Shown here: piece after piece, positions 16,576-27,187 of the stretch
How the letters are laid out: each line of letters opens with the position of its first letter
Numbering within the stretch: the stretch's first letter is position 1
NCBI RefSeq assembly: GCF_001425865.1
Contig: NZ_LMDS01000004.1
Span: 437,515 to 501,514 of the forward strand
Source of the DNA: Rhizobacter sp. Root404
GTDB lineage: Bacteria > Pseudomonadota > Gammaproteobacteria > Burkholderiales > Burkholderiaceae_C
Length of the DNA: 64,000 nt
Direction of reading: 5' to 3'
Notes under the pieces: model-generated
What the model saw: the letters and a program-made list of their open reading frames with translations, nothing else
What the model was told of the DNA's origin: nothing
The model's database searches: none
Position numbers and translations under genes: made by a program

Positions 16576-16785
16576 ATGACCTCATGGCAACTCGTTCGCC
16601 TCGTCGCGGGAACGTTCATCCTGTTGTCGCTCGCGCTCGGCATTCCCGGCAGCCCGATCTTCGTCAGTCAATGGTTTCTCGCGTTCACCGCGTTCGTCGG
16701 CGCCAACCTGCTGCAAAGCGCGGTGACGAAGTGGTGCCTGATGGAGACCATCATGCGCAAGCTCGGCGCCCAACCGGGCGCGTGA
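16576..16785 (+). CDS. DUF2892 small inner-membrane protein
   Basis: Membrane protein of 69 residues with two hydrophobic segments and the family layout: basic start with RLVAGTFILLSLALG, a WFLAFTAFVGANLLQS segment, then the short motif TKWCLMETIMRKLG. Such proteins resemble the membrane part of YgaP and are often found beside thioredoxin, rhodanese or SQR genes. An AAGGAG ribosome site precedes the ATG at 16576. It is co-directional with the pump and channel genes and only a base or so from the pump stop, so it belongs to the RND operon. Its role is unknown. Confidence 0.88.
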   Translation: MTSWQLVRLVAGTFILLSLALGIPGSPIFVSQWFLAFTAFVGANLLQSAVTKWCLMETIMRKLGAQPGA

Positions 16786-16795
16786 CGGAGGCGGC

Positions 16796-16977
16796 ATGAA
16801 CCGGGTCTGCCCCTCCTGCGGCGCCACCGCTTGCACGGGCCGCACCAGTCGGCCCAGAAGTCGACCGACCCTGATCCTGTTCGGGGGCGGCGCCGAAGTG
16901 GCACGTATGTCGGGCGCAGTGCCGGCGACTCAACTGGTTGCCTGGGTGCGGCAGCAGCTTCGACTCGGGGCGGCGTA

Positions 16978-16978
<1 letters not shown>
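16796..16978 (+). pseudogene. trxC: Remnant of thioredoxin 2 (trxC) with deleted middle and inverted active site
   Basis: A 60-codon ORF with a GGAGG ribosome site. Codons 1-11 (MNRVCPSCGAT) match the N-terminal zinc ribbon of thioredoxin 2. Codons 24-56 (PTLILFGGGAEVAR, then SGAVPATQLVAWV) match its C-terminal end. The zinc ribbon's second Cys pair, most of the fold and the catalytic WCGPC are missing from this frame. The bases between the two ends, read on the opposite strand, encode VDFWADWCGPCK. The gene has therefore suffered deletion plus a small inversion and cannot make an active thioredoxin. Its place between the DUF2892 and TolC genes suggests trxC was once part of this operon. Confidence 0.75.
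16830..16865 (-). other. Inverted thioredoxin active-site segment
   Basis: On the minus strand these 36 bases encode VDFWADWCGPCK, the exact catalytic signature of thioredoxins, flanked on the plus strand by the two ends of the same gene. No minus-strand start or continuation of a thioredoxin exists, so this is an inverted piece of the trxC remnant, not a separate gene. The true inverted segment may be a few bases longer on either side. Confidence 0.75.
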
Positions 16979-19681
<2,703 letters not shown>

Positions 19682-19793
19682 CGGTCGCTTTTCTCGACGC
19701 CAGGAGTTCACCGATGCGATTAAGAGTGCTCAACGACAACAAGACCCTGTTGGATATGTTCGAGGCATTGTGTATGCAGCCAAGGAGCGAAAC

Positions 19794-20195
19794 GTGAAGA
19801 ACATTCGAACGATGGTGTTGGCCTCTGTGATCGGTGCGTCGATGAGCATCGCACTCGCGCAGCCCAGCGACGGCAAGGGGCCCGGTACGGGGCCTGGTCC
19901 GATGGGTGCCGGCCCGGCGGCCAGTTCACCAAGAATGGGCATGGGCATGGGTATGGGTCCGGACGGTGGCCGCGGCGCGGCGAGGTGGGGCTCGGACTAC
20001 ACACCCGGCTGGACGCTGATGACCCAGCAGGAGCGCAACGAACACCTTGATCGCATGCGCTCGATGAAGACCTACGAAGAGTGCAAGTCCTACCAGGACC
20101 AGCACCACGAGCAGATGGCCTCCAAGGCCAAGGACCGTGGCGGCAAGGCCCTGGCACCGGCCCGGCGAGACGCCTGCATCGGTTTGAAGAAGTAG
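19794..20195 (+). CDS. Exported hypothetical protein with Met-Gly repeats
   Basis: Predicted periplasmic protein of 133 residues, function unknown. The GTG at 19794 is preferred because AAGGAG lies just upstream and a signal peptide starts there (cleavage near ALAQ). The mature protein has a low-complexity stretch of alternating Met and Gly around residues 44-52 and a C-terminal half with QQERNEHLDRMRSMKTYEECK and a His pair (DQHHEQM), ending with a Cys near the C-terminus. Met-rich segments can bind copper, but that is only a suggestion here. It lies about 110 bases after the SQR gene. Confidence 0.7.
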   Translation: MKNIRTMVLASVIGASMSIALAQPSDGKGPGTGPGPMGAGPAASSPRMGMGMGMGPDGGRGAARWGSDYTPGWTLMTQQERNEHLDRMRSMKTYEECKSYQDQHHEQMASKAKDRGGKALAPARRDACIGLKK

Positions 20196-20206
20196 GCACC
20201 TACCTG

Positions 20207-20488
20207 ATGTCGCCCCTGTCGACAGCAGAGGCCGACAGTCTGGCCTTCATGCGCGAGGAGGAGCAGTTCGCCCATGGCGCGTACGCCGTCAGCGCCACAC
20301 TTTGGAGTCCTCCGGTCTTCGCCAACATCATTGCGAGCGAGGCCACGCACTCGGCGGCCATCAAGGCAGTGCTCGACGGCTATCAGCTCGCCGTGCTGAC
20401 CCACCAAGGTGGCACCTACGTGCCACAGTACATCAGCCAGGCGGAGTTCGATGCCATCGTGAACTCGGCCGTCGAGACCGGACCCTGA
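20207..20488 (+). CDS. DUF2202-like ferritin-fold protein, short
   Basis: Predicted protein of 93 residues. MREEEQFAHGAYA, then FANIIASEATHSAAIKAVLDGY, matches the start of DUF2202 proteins, a ferritin-like family with Glu and His residues arranged to bind metal. Most family members are longer (150 residues or more) and carry further helices with metal ligands; this one stops after the second helix pair, so it may be a truncated copy. It starts 11 bases after the previous stop, suggesting one transcript with the Met-Gly protein. Confidence 0.55.
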   Translation: MSPLSTAEADSLAFMREEEQFAHGAYAVSATLWSPPVFANIIASEATHSAAIKAVLDGYQLAVLTHQGGTYVPQYISQAEFDAIVNSAVETGP

Positions 20489-20509
20489 ACCGCCCTTCAG
20501 ATCCACCCA

Positions 20510-20690
20510 TGGGCGAACCGACGACTGCCTACCGCGACCTCACCAAAACCATCTCGACTGGCCCGTGGTCCCTAGGGTGCGAGCACACCCGAGGTCATCA
20601 AGGGCTTCAGCGAACTCTGCCGCGCGGCCACGAACAGCGGCATGCGCGACGCCAAGACCAAAGCGCCCCTGAAGGTGAATATCCTCGTGG
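20510..20690 (+). pseudogene. Remnant of a carboxymuconolactone decarboxylase-like gene
   Basis: The ATG at 20510 begins GEPTTAYRDLTKTIST, and after a frameshift the next frame gives TPEVIKGFSELCRAATNSG followed by MRDAKTKAPL. In order these match the N-terminal 50 residues of small AhpD-like carboxymuconolactone decarboxylase family proteins. The redox Cys pair and the rest of the domain are absent; the homology fades before the left island repeat at 20771. This is a broken gene. Confidence 0.6.
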
Positions 20691-20770
20691 TATGCATACC
20701 AGGCAATGCAGGAGTCGCAGCGGGCCGCGACAACTCTGCGCCATCGCGACGAGTTGTACGGCTACGCCAT

Positions 20771-20857
20771 AAAGACAAACGGCCTGCCATTTCTGGCAAG
20801 CCGTTGTTTTACTGGTGGGCCCTGAGTGACTCGAACACTCGACCTACGGATTAAGAG
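20771..20857. repeat. Left attachment repeat (displaced tRNA-Lys 3' half plus terminator)
   Basis: These 87 bases are identical to 28440-28527 except for one T missing from a T-run. They contain the terminator hairpin and then the 3' part of tRNA-Lys(CTT) (minus orientation) up to the anticodon loop bases TTAAGAG. The 5' half of a tRNA does not follow, so this is not a functional tRNA gene but the displaced original 3' end, that is, the attL-type junction. Confidence 0.9.
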
Positions 20858-20908
20858 AGGGAGAAATCCCTTGTTTTTCAACGACTTAGGCTCGTCTTCG
20901 CTCGTCAC
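20850..20908. repeat. Element left-end repeat, copy 1
   Basis: A 59-bp sequence starting with ATTAAGAG and ending CTCGTCTTCGCTCGTCAC. It is repeated at 23037-23095 with two mismatches. It overlaps the last 8 bases of the left attachment repeat and so represents the left end of an integrated element. Similarity continues weakly for about 30 bases beyond. Confidence 0.85.
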
Positions 20909-21078
20909 GCTCCGCCAGCGCGCGCCGGGATTGTCACGGCGGCACGCCATTCCCCGGAGGCGGTTACTCCGAAGCCTGATCATCGGCTGGCGCCTCCAAT
21001 CAATGCCCAAGTCAGGAGGCTCTAACGCCTCTAGCAACTGAATGCGCGCAATGGCTCGTTGACACTACGATTCGCCCT

Positions 21079-21927
21079 ATGCAAGAACGAGACGACCACT
21101 TGCCTGATTTGATCCAAAACGTAGAGCGTCTCTTGGGGCGTTGCGTCTTGCGACTGCAACAGTACGAGCGCCTTATTAAGACGTTGCTGGCCCATAGCGA
21201 AATTGAAGGTCCGATCAGCCAGTGGCAGGCCCGGCGTGACGTGAGCGTAGCGGAAGTCTCACGCAGAACTCTCGGTGACTTGGCCAAGCGGCTTCTGGAA
21301 TCCTTCGTCGTACCAATGGGCTTCGAGCCACGGACGACCAAGACTCCGGTGGTTTCTGCAGATCACGTGTCGATGGCGATCCGTGTCCGGATGGAGCTGA
21401 CAGATGAAGATCACGCATCAGTCAAGTCGGCATTGGAACTGCTTGTCTCGATGCGCAATGAGTTGGTCCACACTTTTATCCAAAGATTCGACCTTCGTAC
21501 CGTCGAAAGCTGCAGCGCTGCAGTCGATCATCTAGCCGTGTTCTGCGAACGCATCGATCATCACATTGCGGAGGTACAGCATTGGCTGAACACGATGGTC
21601 GGCGCGCACGCATCCCTAACGTCAGTTCTGCAGAATTCTGTGGTGGACGACTTTTTCAACGGCATCGCGCCCGATGGCACCATCGATTGGGAATATTCCG
21701 GCATTGTTCGGGCATTGCGTCAAGCGACGCAGTCGCTTGCGTCCCTCGACTGGGTTCGACTTGAAGACGCCATCGCTTGGATGACGGAACATCATCCAAC
21801 GCAAATTCCCGGAAGGTATGGCTGTCGCACTTGGCAGCAGCTGCTACATGAGTCTCGGGCTTTTCGTATGGAGTACAGGCCCGATGAACAGCTAAGTAGG
21901 GTGTTGTGGTTTTGCGAAAAGCAATAG
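21079..21927 (+). CDS. LOTUS/OST-HTH-like domain protein
   Basis: Predicted cytoplasmic protein of 282 residues. The N-terminal 170 residues are helical (LIQNVERLLGRCVLRLQQYE, with a motif MRNELVHTF near residue 134). The C-terminal 60 residues (SLDWVRLEDAIAWM, then YGCRTWQQLLHES) resemble an OST-HTH/LOTUS winged-helix RNA-binding domain, including the YG and W-x-x-L-L positions. Such proteins are seen sporadically in proteobacterial islands; their role is not established. It is convergent with the Mrr-like nuclease gene, and both lie between the two copies of the element left end. The upstream 170 bases hold no gene. Confidence 0.6.
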   Translation: MQERDDHLPDLIQNVERLLGRCVLRLQQYERLIKTLLAHSEIEGPISQWQARRDVSVAEVSRRTLGDLAKRLLESFVVPMGFEPRTTKTPVVSADHVSMAIRVRMELTDEDHASVKSALELLVSMRNELVHTFIQRFDLRTVESCSAAVDHLAVFCERIDHHIAEVQHWLNTMVGAHASLTSVLQNSVVDDFFNGIAPDGTIDWEYSGIVRALRQATQSLASLDWVRLEDAIAWMTEHHPTQIPGRYGCRTWQQLLHESRAFRMEYRPDEQLSRVLWFCEKQ

Positions 21928-21988
21928 CTTCTAGGTGCGCTGGCAGGTGTTCAGCCTCTCAACATTAGGGCGTTCGGCATTCTCCTTC

Positions 21989-22927
21989 TCACGCAACACT
22001 TGCGGCTCCTCGCATAGGCATTGAAGTCTTGCACTTGGGGTAGCTTTCACAGCCCCAGAAGGCTGCTCCGCCCTTTCGCGGATTGCGCTCCACCATCTTG
22101 ATACCGCAGTTGACGCAGGTCGGCCTCCAATAATCACCCTCCAAGGCGACGGTCAAAAGCGTCTGCTGCTGTTCTTCACTGCGCTTGGCAATAAGGGCAA
22201 GGAGCGCCTTTACGTCGAGCAGATTCACGCCATTCTCTTTTGCGAAGGCGGTTGCGTCTTCGGTGAACGTCGAAGTAGTGGCGAACTGTCCTCGTGAGAC
22301 GCCTTTTGCTGCCATGACACCACGCAGCTCTCGAACCTTGTCAACGCCGACGCGCTTGCCCTGCCAATGTTTGCACTGGACGACGCTTACTGGCGTGCCC
22401 GGGTTGTTTCGCGAGTAGAGCCAGATGTCGATTCCTTCGTCCGCACCATGCGACTGAGACTTCGTCTCGAATCCTGCTTGAGCAAACAGCGCTTCTACGA
22501 GCGCCTCGAATCGACGCCACTCAATCACATCAAAGACCGCCGTTCCCCATGATTGCGGGACAGACACCGGCGCAGCGCTTCGGGGCTTTGAGGGAGTCAT
22601 CATCCGAGCAAATTCGGTAGCTGTCCGGTCCACAGGAGGAGCCTCGTAGCGCGGGCTTCGAAACTGCTCTGGCGTCGGGTCTCTTTCGGTAAGTACAGGG
22701 TCGGAACGCTTCGACTGATTGTTTCGAATTTGCCACCAAAGAAGTCCGCAACCTACGGCGAAGATGAGCCAGCCGAAGGGCGCCATTGGTCTGAGCGCGA
22801 CACCGAACGGCGACTTGCCCAAGAACAACGGAACGAGTCCTAGCAATAGACCTAGACCGATCAGTTTCGGCGCAATCTCTGCCCGATTGCGACGCTTTCG
22901 AGCCCCAGAACGTCCGCGTCGTGCCAT
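21989..22927 (-). CDS. Membrane-anchored Mrr-like nuclease with zinc ribbon
   Basis: A 312-residue protein with three parts. Residues 20-68 hold two hydrophobic segments after a basic start (RRGRSGARKRRNR), so it is probably an inner-membrane protein. Residues about 130-250 form an Mrr-type restriction endonuclease core: WRRFEALVEALFAQAGF, then GADEGIDIWL and VVQCKHW, giving the D...QxK active site of the PD-(D/E)xK fold. Residues 265-302 are a topoisomerase-type C4 zinc ribbon (CVNCG ... CESYPKCK). Mrr-type proteins cut modified foreign DNA; a defence role fits the island location but is inferred. Confidence 0.85.
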   Translation of the reverse strand: MARRGRSGARKRRNRAEIAPKLIGLGLLLGLVPLFLGKSPFGVALRPMAPFGWLIFAVGCGLLWWQIRNNQSKRSDPVLTERDPTPEQFRSPRYEAPPVDRTATEFARMMTPSKPRSAAPVSVPQSWGTAVFDVIEWRRFEALVEALFAQAGFETKSQSHGADEGIDIWLYSRNNPGTPVSVVQCKHWQGKRVGVDKVRELRGVMAAKGVSRGQFATTSTFTEDATAFAKENGVNLLDVKALLALIAKRSEEQQQTLLTVALEGDYWRPTCVNCGIKMVERNPRKGGAAFWGCESYPKCKTSMPMRGAASVA

Positions 22928-23036
22928 TGGCGTACCTAGAAGTTGTCCGCAATGCTAACGAGAAGGATGATCGAAGACGACGAACTCACACCGAAATTGT
23001 CACGCTCGATCGCTATTTCACTCGTAGCGGGACAGT

Positions 23037-23095
23037 ATTAAGAGAGGCAGAAATCCCTTGTTTTTCAACGAATTAGGCTCGTCTTCGCTCGTCAC
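23037..23095. repeat. Element left-end repeat, copy 2 (internal boundary)
   Basis: Repeats 20850-20908 over 59 bp with two mismatches. Here it is preceded not by the tRNA 3' half but by unrelated sequence; only ATTAAGAG of the tRNA core is kept. It lies in the 233-base gene-free gap between the Mrr-like gene and the AAA gene and marks the left end of the element that carries the integrase. Confidence 0.85.
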
Positions 23096-23160
23096 ATTGC
23101 GTGGAAGCTCGCCAGAGTTGTCACGACTGCATAAATATAGGTAAGTTGCCTAGAGCAGAG

Positions 23161-24948
23161 CTAGGTCACGTCGCTCTGGCTCGGGAAAAGGGCTTTTTCG
23201 AGATCTTCCAAAAACGGCCAGAAGTTCTCGAAATTTCGCCAATCAGGTGAAACCCCGCACAAGGACTCGCAAAGTTTTACTTTCTGCAGTTTTTGGATTA
23301 CTGCGACGTCGGCCGTTCGCTTCTCGGTCCTAGTGTAAAACCGCTCTTCAAGAACCCCCTCCGGCAAAAGATTTTCAATTCCCGCGAGGCACTTCGCGTT
23401 CTGTGAATTGAACGGCAGTTGTCTAACAAGAATTCCATCAAGTGAAGGACTGACTTTCTCGTTTGCATCGTAAAGCAATACTGTTTTACGCTGAGTAAGC
23501 TTGGGATTATTTCCTAAAATCTTATACGCGGAGTTCAGTGCCCCAACGCCCCCATCTTTTGCACCGGAAGGTGATTTACTACCAATCCAATCGAACTCCA
23601 CGCCCCGGACCAGATTCATCAGACCTCGAAGTGCCGCTGCGGTTCGGAGGTACACGGGGTCAGTCTCGCCCTCGCACAACACTAATGGTTTCTCGGAGCC
23701 GGCTTGCAGGGCTTGAACGGTGTTTTCGAATTTTCGCGTCTCTTTGAAAGCGTCAAAGGAGACCTGAAAATCACTATATCTTTCAGGATCAAGGATTTTA
23801 CCGTTAGGCAGTTCGATCAATTTAAAATTGCCATCGCCGAAGGCTCGCCTCATTCCTAGCATAAATATTGGAGAATGAGCGGAGACGATGAATTGCACCT
23901 TCGGAAACAGCCTGATAAGATCCGGCAATATGTTGTACTGGAGGTCGACGTGTAGGTGGTTGTCAATCTCATCGATAACAGCGATCCCTTGTATTTGTGG
24001 ACCAGATATACCGGTGCCGGTATCGCCATACTTAAGCAGTGTAAGAAACAAAGCGAACAAACTCGCCTGTCCGGAGGACATACTATCGAGACTAGGAATA
24101 ACAGGTTCGTTAAGATCGTTGAGTACGTGCAAGCGCCTGTTCGTTGCGGTTCGACTAGCCCGAACCAGCCGTGCACTTGGCACTCCTAGAATAGCTTGAA
24201 GAACTCTATTAATCGCCGCGTATGTATTAATGCTGGACAATATTGGTAGCGCCTGGGCGCGCAGAGTGTCCAAACTGGTAGCCCTAATCACATGAAATGC
24301 ATCAACGGACTGGTCAAGAATTATGTCAATAAGCCACGGCTTTATCGAATCTAGCGTGCTTTGAACTACAATAGGCTTTCCGAGTCTTTTATCCCATTTC
24401 TGCGGAAACGTCGCCTCCGACTCTTTTTCGTATTCGTGATTCATCCAGTATGGTCGTTCCGATCGATTCGCTGGGAAGTAAACATAAGCACCAGGTTGGT
24501 AGATTTCGGCTATGTTTTGGCCACCACTGTTCGTCGCCTTTTCATTACCAGTTGTCTTCCACGAAGCAATCGGTGCAAACTCGGTCAATCGAGCCGCCAG
24601 CGTTCCAGCCTCAACGGTTCCCGCTTTGCTTCGGTAGTAAAGAAAATTTTCATTATGACGAAATCGGATAGTAGTAAGGTCAAAGGCCGCCCCGAGCCTT
24701 GTCGTGCTCGCTCCGATAACTCTGTAAAATAGTCTGCCGGCGTGAGAAGAGGGAGACACATCTTGAAAATGTTCGGCGGCAATCTCTATGAGACTATCAG
24801 CAATGCTTGATAGCAGATTCGTCTTCCCAGAACCATTAATCCCAACAAATACCAATGGCTTCGGATCTCCCGATTCGAAGAAGTCTGCATTGATTGTTAG
24901 GTCCTCAATTGCACCGTTATTTAACATTAGAACTTTGTCGAGGTACAT
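23161..24948 (-). CDS. AAA ATPase with TOPRIM-like C-terminus (OLD-like)
   Basis: A 595-residue ATPase resembling overcoming-lysogenization-defect (OLD) nucleases. The P-loop GINGSGKTNLL is near residue 40, the ABC-type signature MSSGQASLFALF near 295, Walker B GIAVIDEIDNHLH near 330 and the switch His in VSAHSP near 365. The C-terminal part has VLCEGETDPVYL and VLLYDANEK, the acidic positions of a TOPRIM nuclease. Such proteins act in several anti-phage systems (OLD, Gabija, PARIS-type and others), but no known partner is adjacent. The gene is clearly AT-rich and uses codons unlike its neighbours, indicating recent transfer. It is divergent from the unknown gene at 25019, with only 70 bases between. 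Confidence 0.85.
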   Translation of the reverse strand: MYLDKVLMLNNGAIEDLTINADFFESGDPKPLVFVGINGSGKTNLLSSIADSLIEIAAEHFQDVSPSSHAGRLFYRVIGASTTRLGAAFDLTTIRFRHNENFLYYRSKAGTVEAGTLAARLTEFAPIASWKTTGNEKATNSGGQNIAEIYQPGAYVYFPANRSERPYWMNHEYEKESEATFPQKWDKRLGKPIVVQSTLDSIKPWLIDIILDQSVDAFHVIRATSLDTLRAQALPILSSINTYAAINRVLQAILGVPSARLVRASRTATNRRLHVLNDLNEPVIPSLDSMSSGQASLFALFLTLLKYGDTGTGISGPQIQGIAVIDEIDNHLHVDLQYNILPDLIRLFPKVQFIVSAHSPIFMLGMRRAFGDGNFKLIELPNGKILDPERYSDFQVSFDAFKETRKFENTVQALQAGSEKPLVLCEGETDPVYLRTAAALRGLMNLVRGVEFDWIGSKSPSGAKDGGVGALNSAYKILGNNPKLTQRKTVLLYDANEKVSPSLDGILVRQLPFNSQNAKCLAGIENLLPEGVLEERFYTRTEKRTADVAVIQKLQKVKLCESLCGVSPDWRNFENFWPFLEDLEKALFPSQSDVT

Positions 24949-25018
24949 CTTTCTCTCCAGGTGTGCTTAACTAACTAGCCGGCGACTCCATTAAACCAAT
25001 TGGGCCTTTGCAGCCGCA

Positions 25019-25786
25019 ATGAAAGAGTACGGAAAACTTACCGCTGAACAGTTCAAAGGGCTGATCGAAGTACTGCCCGAGCTACGAAAGCAGGGTACCG
25101 ATTTCCGAGCTGCCGTAGCTGCGGTCCCTAAGGCAAAGCTTGATGAGTTGCTCATCGAAGACTACAGCTGGGGCGCGATCTACGAGTTGTCTTTCGTCGA
25201 GCATCTGGCGCTAGTGGCTTACGCCCTCAATATGGGTGACTACATCAAACGAGTCGCGCAATTGCCTGATCCGCAGCAGCAGATTCTCGACGACATGTGG
25301 CGTGACGACATGATCGACGAGGAGGGCATCAAGTTGGACAAGCAGACAATCATCGGTCTCGTGTTTTCGATACAGCGCACGATTCTTAGCATCATGCTGT
25401 TCCAGCAGACGCTGTCAGGCCTCCTCCAAGAGGTACGAGAGCGAGATAGTCACGACGCTCTGTTCAAGGCCGTTCGCGTGGACCGGTCAGTGGTCTCTGC
25501 GCCAACAGTGGCAGACCGTATCGCGAAGGCGGAAATCCGTCGCGATGAGACGTTTTTCAGACACTTGCGGAGCGCTCTTAAGGGACCGCAGAAGAAGCAT
25601 TGGGAAGCCTATCAGGACCTCCGGTACGCCTTGTTCGCACTGCGCGAACTTGGCTTTGACCGGCTTTCTGACGTTCAGCTTGAACGATTGATGGTCGATA
25701 CGCTGCGCGTTTATCCCTCGACGCCCTCCGCCCGCAAAAACCTGCGCGCGCAATACCAGCAATCGCGCCGCATCAAGACGATCTGA
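25019..25786 (+). CDS. Hypothetical protein of the island
   Basis: A 255-residue predicted cytoplasmic protein I do not recognise. The N-terminal half is helical and acidic (KLTAEQFKGLIEVLPELRKQ, then IEDYSWGAIYELSFVEHLAL); the middle has a hydrophobic helix (IIGLVFSIQRTILSIMLF); the C-terminal third is basic (SARKNLRAQYQQSRR). There is no signal peptide or known motif. It is divergent from the AAA-TOPRIM gene and precedes the rep gene by about 100 bases. It could be cargo, a regulator or a partner of the ATPase; sequence alone does not decide. Confidence 0.7.
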   Translation: MKEYGKLTAEQFKGLIEVLPELRKQGTDFRAAVAAVPKAKLDELLIEDYSWGAIYELSFVEHLALVAYALNMGDYIKRVAQLPDPQQQILDDMWRDDMIDEEGIKLDKQTIIGLVFSIQRTILSIMLFQQTLSGLLQEVRERDSHDALFKAVRVDRSVVSAPTVADRIAKAEIRRDETFFRHLRSALKGPQKKHWEAYQDLRYALFALRELGFDRLSDVQLERLMVDTLRVYPSTPSARKNLRAQYQQSRRIKTI

Positions 25787-25888
25787 AATTGCGATCTGAG
25801 ATGGTCGCCCTTTGCCGTGGCCATGTAGAGAGTTCGTATCCGTACCAGGAAGCCGATGTGGCATGCCTGGCGCGGAAGAGGAACTCTC

Positions 25889-27187
25889 ATGTCTCAAGGA
25901 TCAAACCAGCCCGCCCCCGTTTCTGACGGGCGCGGAGCGCACGCCAGAAACGGGGGAGGAACAGGTGCGCCGCCTAGTAACACAGCACCTGATAACAGCA
26001 ATCCATCCTTCCGGCTTCTTCGATGGGGCATCGACAGCCTCTACCTGTCCTACCCCGGAGAGCTGGCCGAGGGTGTCAAGGCCAACCTGCGCAAGCTGAA
26101 GCTCAAGGCGCAGGGCTCCGAGCAGGAGGCATGCAAAGCGCAACTCCAGATCGGCGATCACGTCTTCGAAGTCAAGGACAAGAGTTCAGGGCTGTTCGCC
26201 TTCACGCTGGTCGATGGCGCCTTCAACATTCGGCTGTCTGCCGGAGCGTCCAAGACCCTGCCAATGGCCTATGTGCAGATCTCTAGCGGCTTCCTGGCAT
26301 ACAAGCCTGTTGAACTGATCGAGTACGAGCTACGGGCAATCCTGGAAGAGCTGGGCGACATTGGCGCGTCCAAAGTGAGCCGCATTGACCTGTTCGCCGA
26401 CTTCGCATCGGCTGACTCGATGGAGGCTTGGGATCGGGATGCATGGGTCACGCGGGCCACCGCCGTGCACCAGTACGCAGAGGGGTCGACCTTCACCGGC
26501 TGGACAGTCGGCGCGGGCGGTGTCCTGATGGCTCGGCTGTATCACAAGCTCCTGGAGTGCCAGAAGACCGGCAAAGACTACCTTCTTGGGCTGTGGCGAG
26601 AGGCCGGCTGGGACGATTTGACGCCGGTTTGGAGGCTCGAATTCGAGTTCCGGCGCGAAGCCCTGAGCCAGCTCAAGCTCGACGGCCTGTCTTCCGTTTT
26701 GGGCAACCTCGACGGCTTGTGGGACTACGCCACGACCGACTGGCTCACATTGCGTTGTCCGAACCGCCAGGACCAGACGCGCAGCCGCTGGGAGATCCAT
26801 CCCCTGTGGATGCTGCTGGCCTCGGTGGACTGGAACACGCCCGGCGGGTCACTGTCGCGCAGCTTCAAGCCTACGCGCGGGCCCTCGATGGCATGGATCG
26901 GTTCGCGTGCCTTGTCCCTGATGGCATCGACGGCCTCGCTCAACAGGCATCGCAACTTCGAGCACGCCGGCATTGAGCTGATGAACGTCGCAGCCGATGC
27001 ACTGAGCCGCCGACAGGAGCAGAAGGGGTTGAGTCCGAAGGGCGGTTTCTCCGAGATGGTCGACGACTGCAATCGCAAGTTCAACACCGCGTTGAACGAC
27101 TTCGAGGCCGATCCCGACCCGGTGCTGCCGAACCTGCAGAACCCGTACTACCGGGCCAAGCAGGGCTTCCCCAATCGGGGCGTTTGA
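25889..27187 (+). CDS. Replication-initiator-like island protein
   Basis: A 432-residue protein resembling replication initiation factors of integrative elements and small phages. WGIDSLYLSYPGEL near the start, SRIDLFADF in the middle and LTPVWRLEFEFRREAL later are features I associate with this family. The Tyr nucleophile of rolling-circle initiators cannot be assigned with confidence. The ATG at 25889 has a GAGGAA-like ribosome site; 11 codons upstream another start is open. The stop overlaps the xis start as TGATG. It may allow the excised element to replicate; that role is inferred. Confidence 0.65.
   Translation: MSQGSNQPAPVSDGRGAHARNGGGTGAPPSNTAPDNSNPSFRLLRWGIDSLYLSYPGELAEGVKANLRKLKLKAQGSEQEACKAQLQIGDHVFEVKDKSSGLFAFTLVDGAFNIRLSAGASKTLPMAYVQISSGFLAYKPVELIEYELRAILEELGDIGASKVSRIDLFADFASADSMEAWDRDAWVTRATAVHQYAEGSTFTGWTVGAGGVLMARLYHKLLECQKTGKDYLLGLWREAGWDDLTPVWRLEFEFRREALSQLKLDGLSSVLGNLDGLWDYATTDWLTLRCPNRQDQTRSRWEIHPLWMLLASVDWNTPGGSLSRSFKPTRGPSMAWIGSRALSLMASTASLNRHRNFEHAGIELMNVAADALSRRQEQKGLSPKGGFSEMVDDCNRKFNTALNDFEADPDPVLPNLQNPYYRAKQGFPNRGV

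Noticed and set aside
13191..16643. 1150-codon open frame antisense to the RND pump gene
   Set aside because: It is the mirror of a GC-rich coding region, dominated by Arg, His, Asp and Gln, with no family resemblance, while the plus strand encodes a complete RND pump.
20813..20857. Apparent tRNA-Lys 3' half at the left island end
   Set aside because: No 5' half follows; it is the displaced end from integration, not a tRNA gene.
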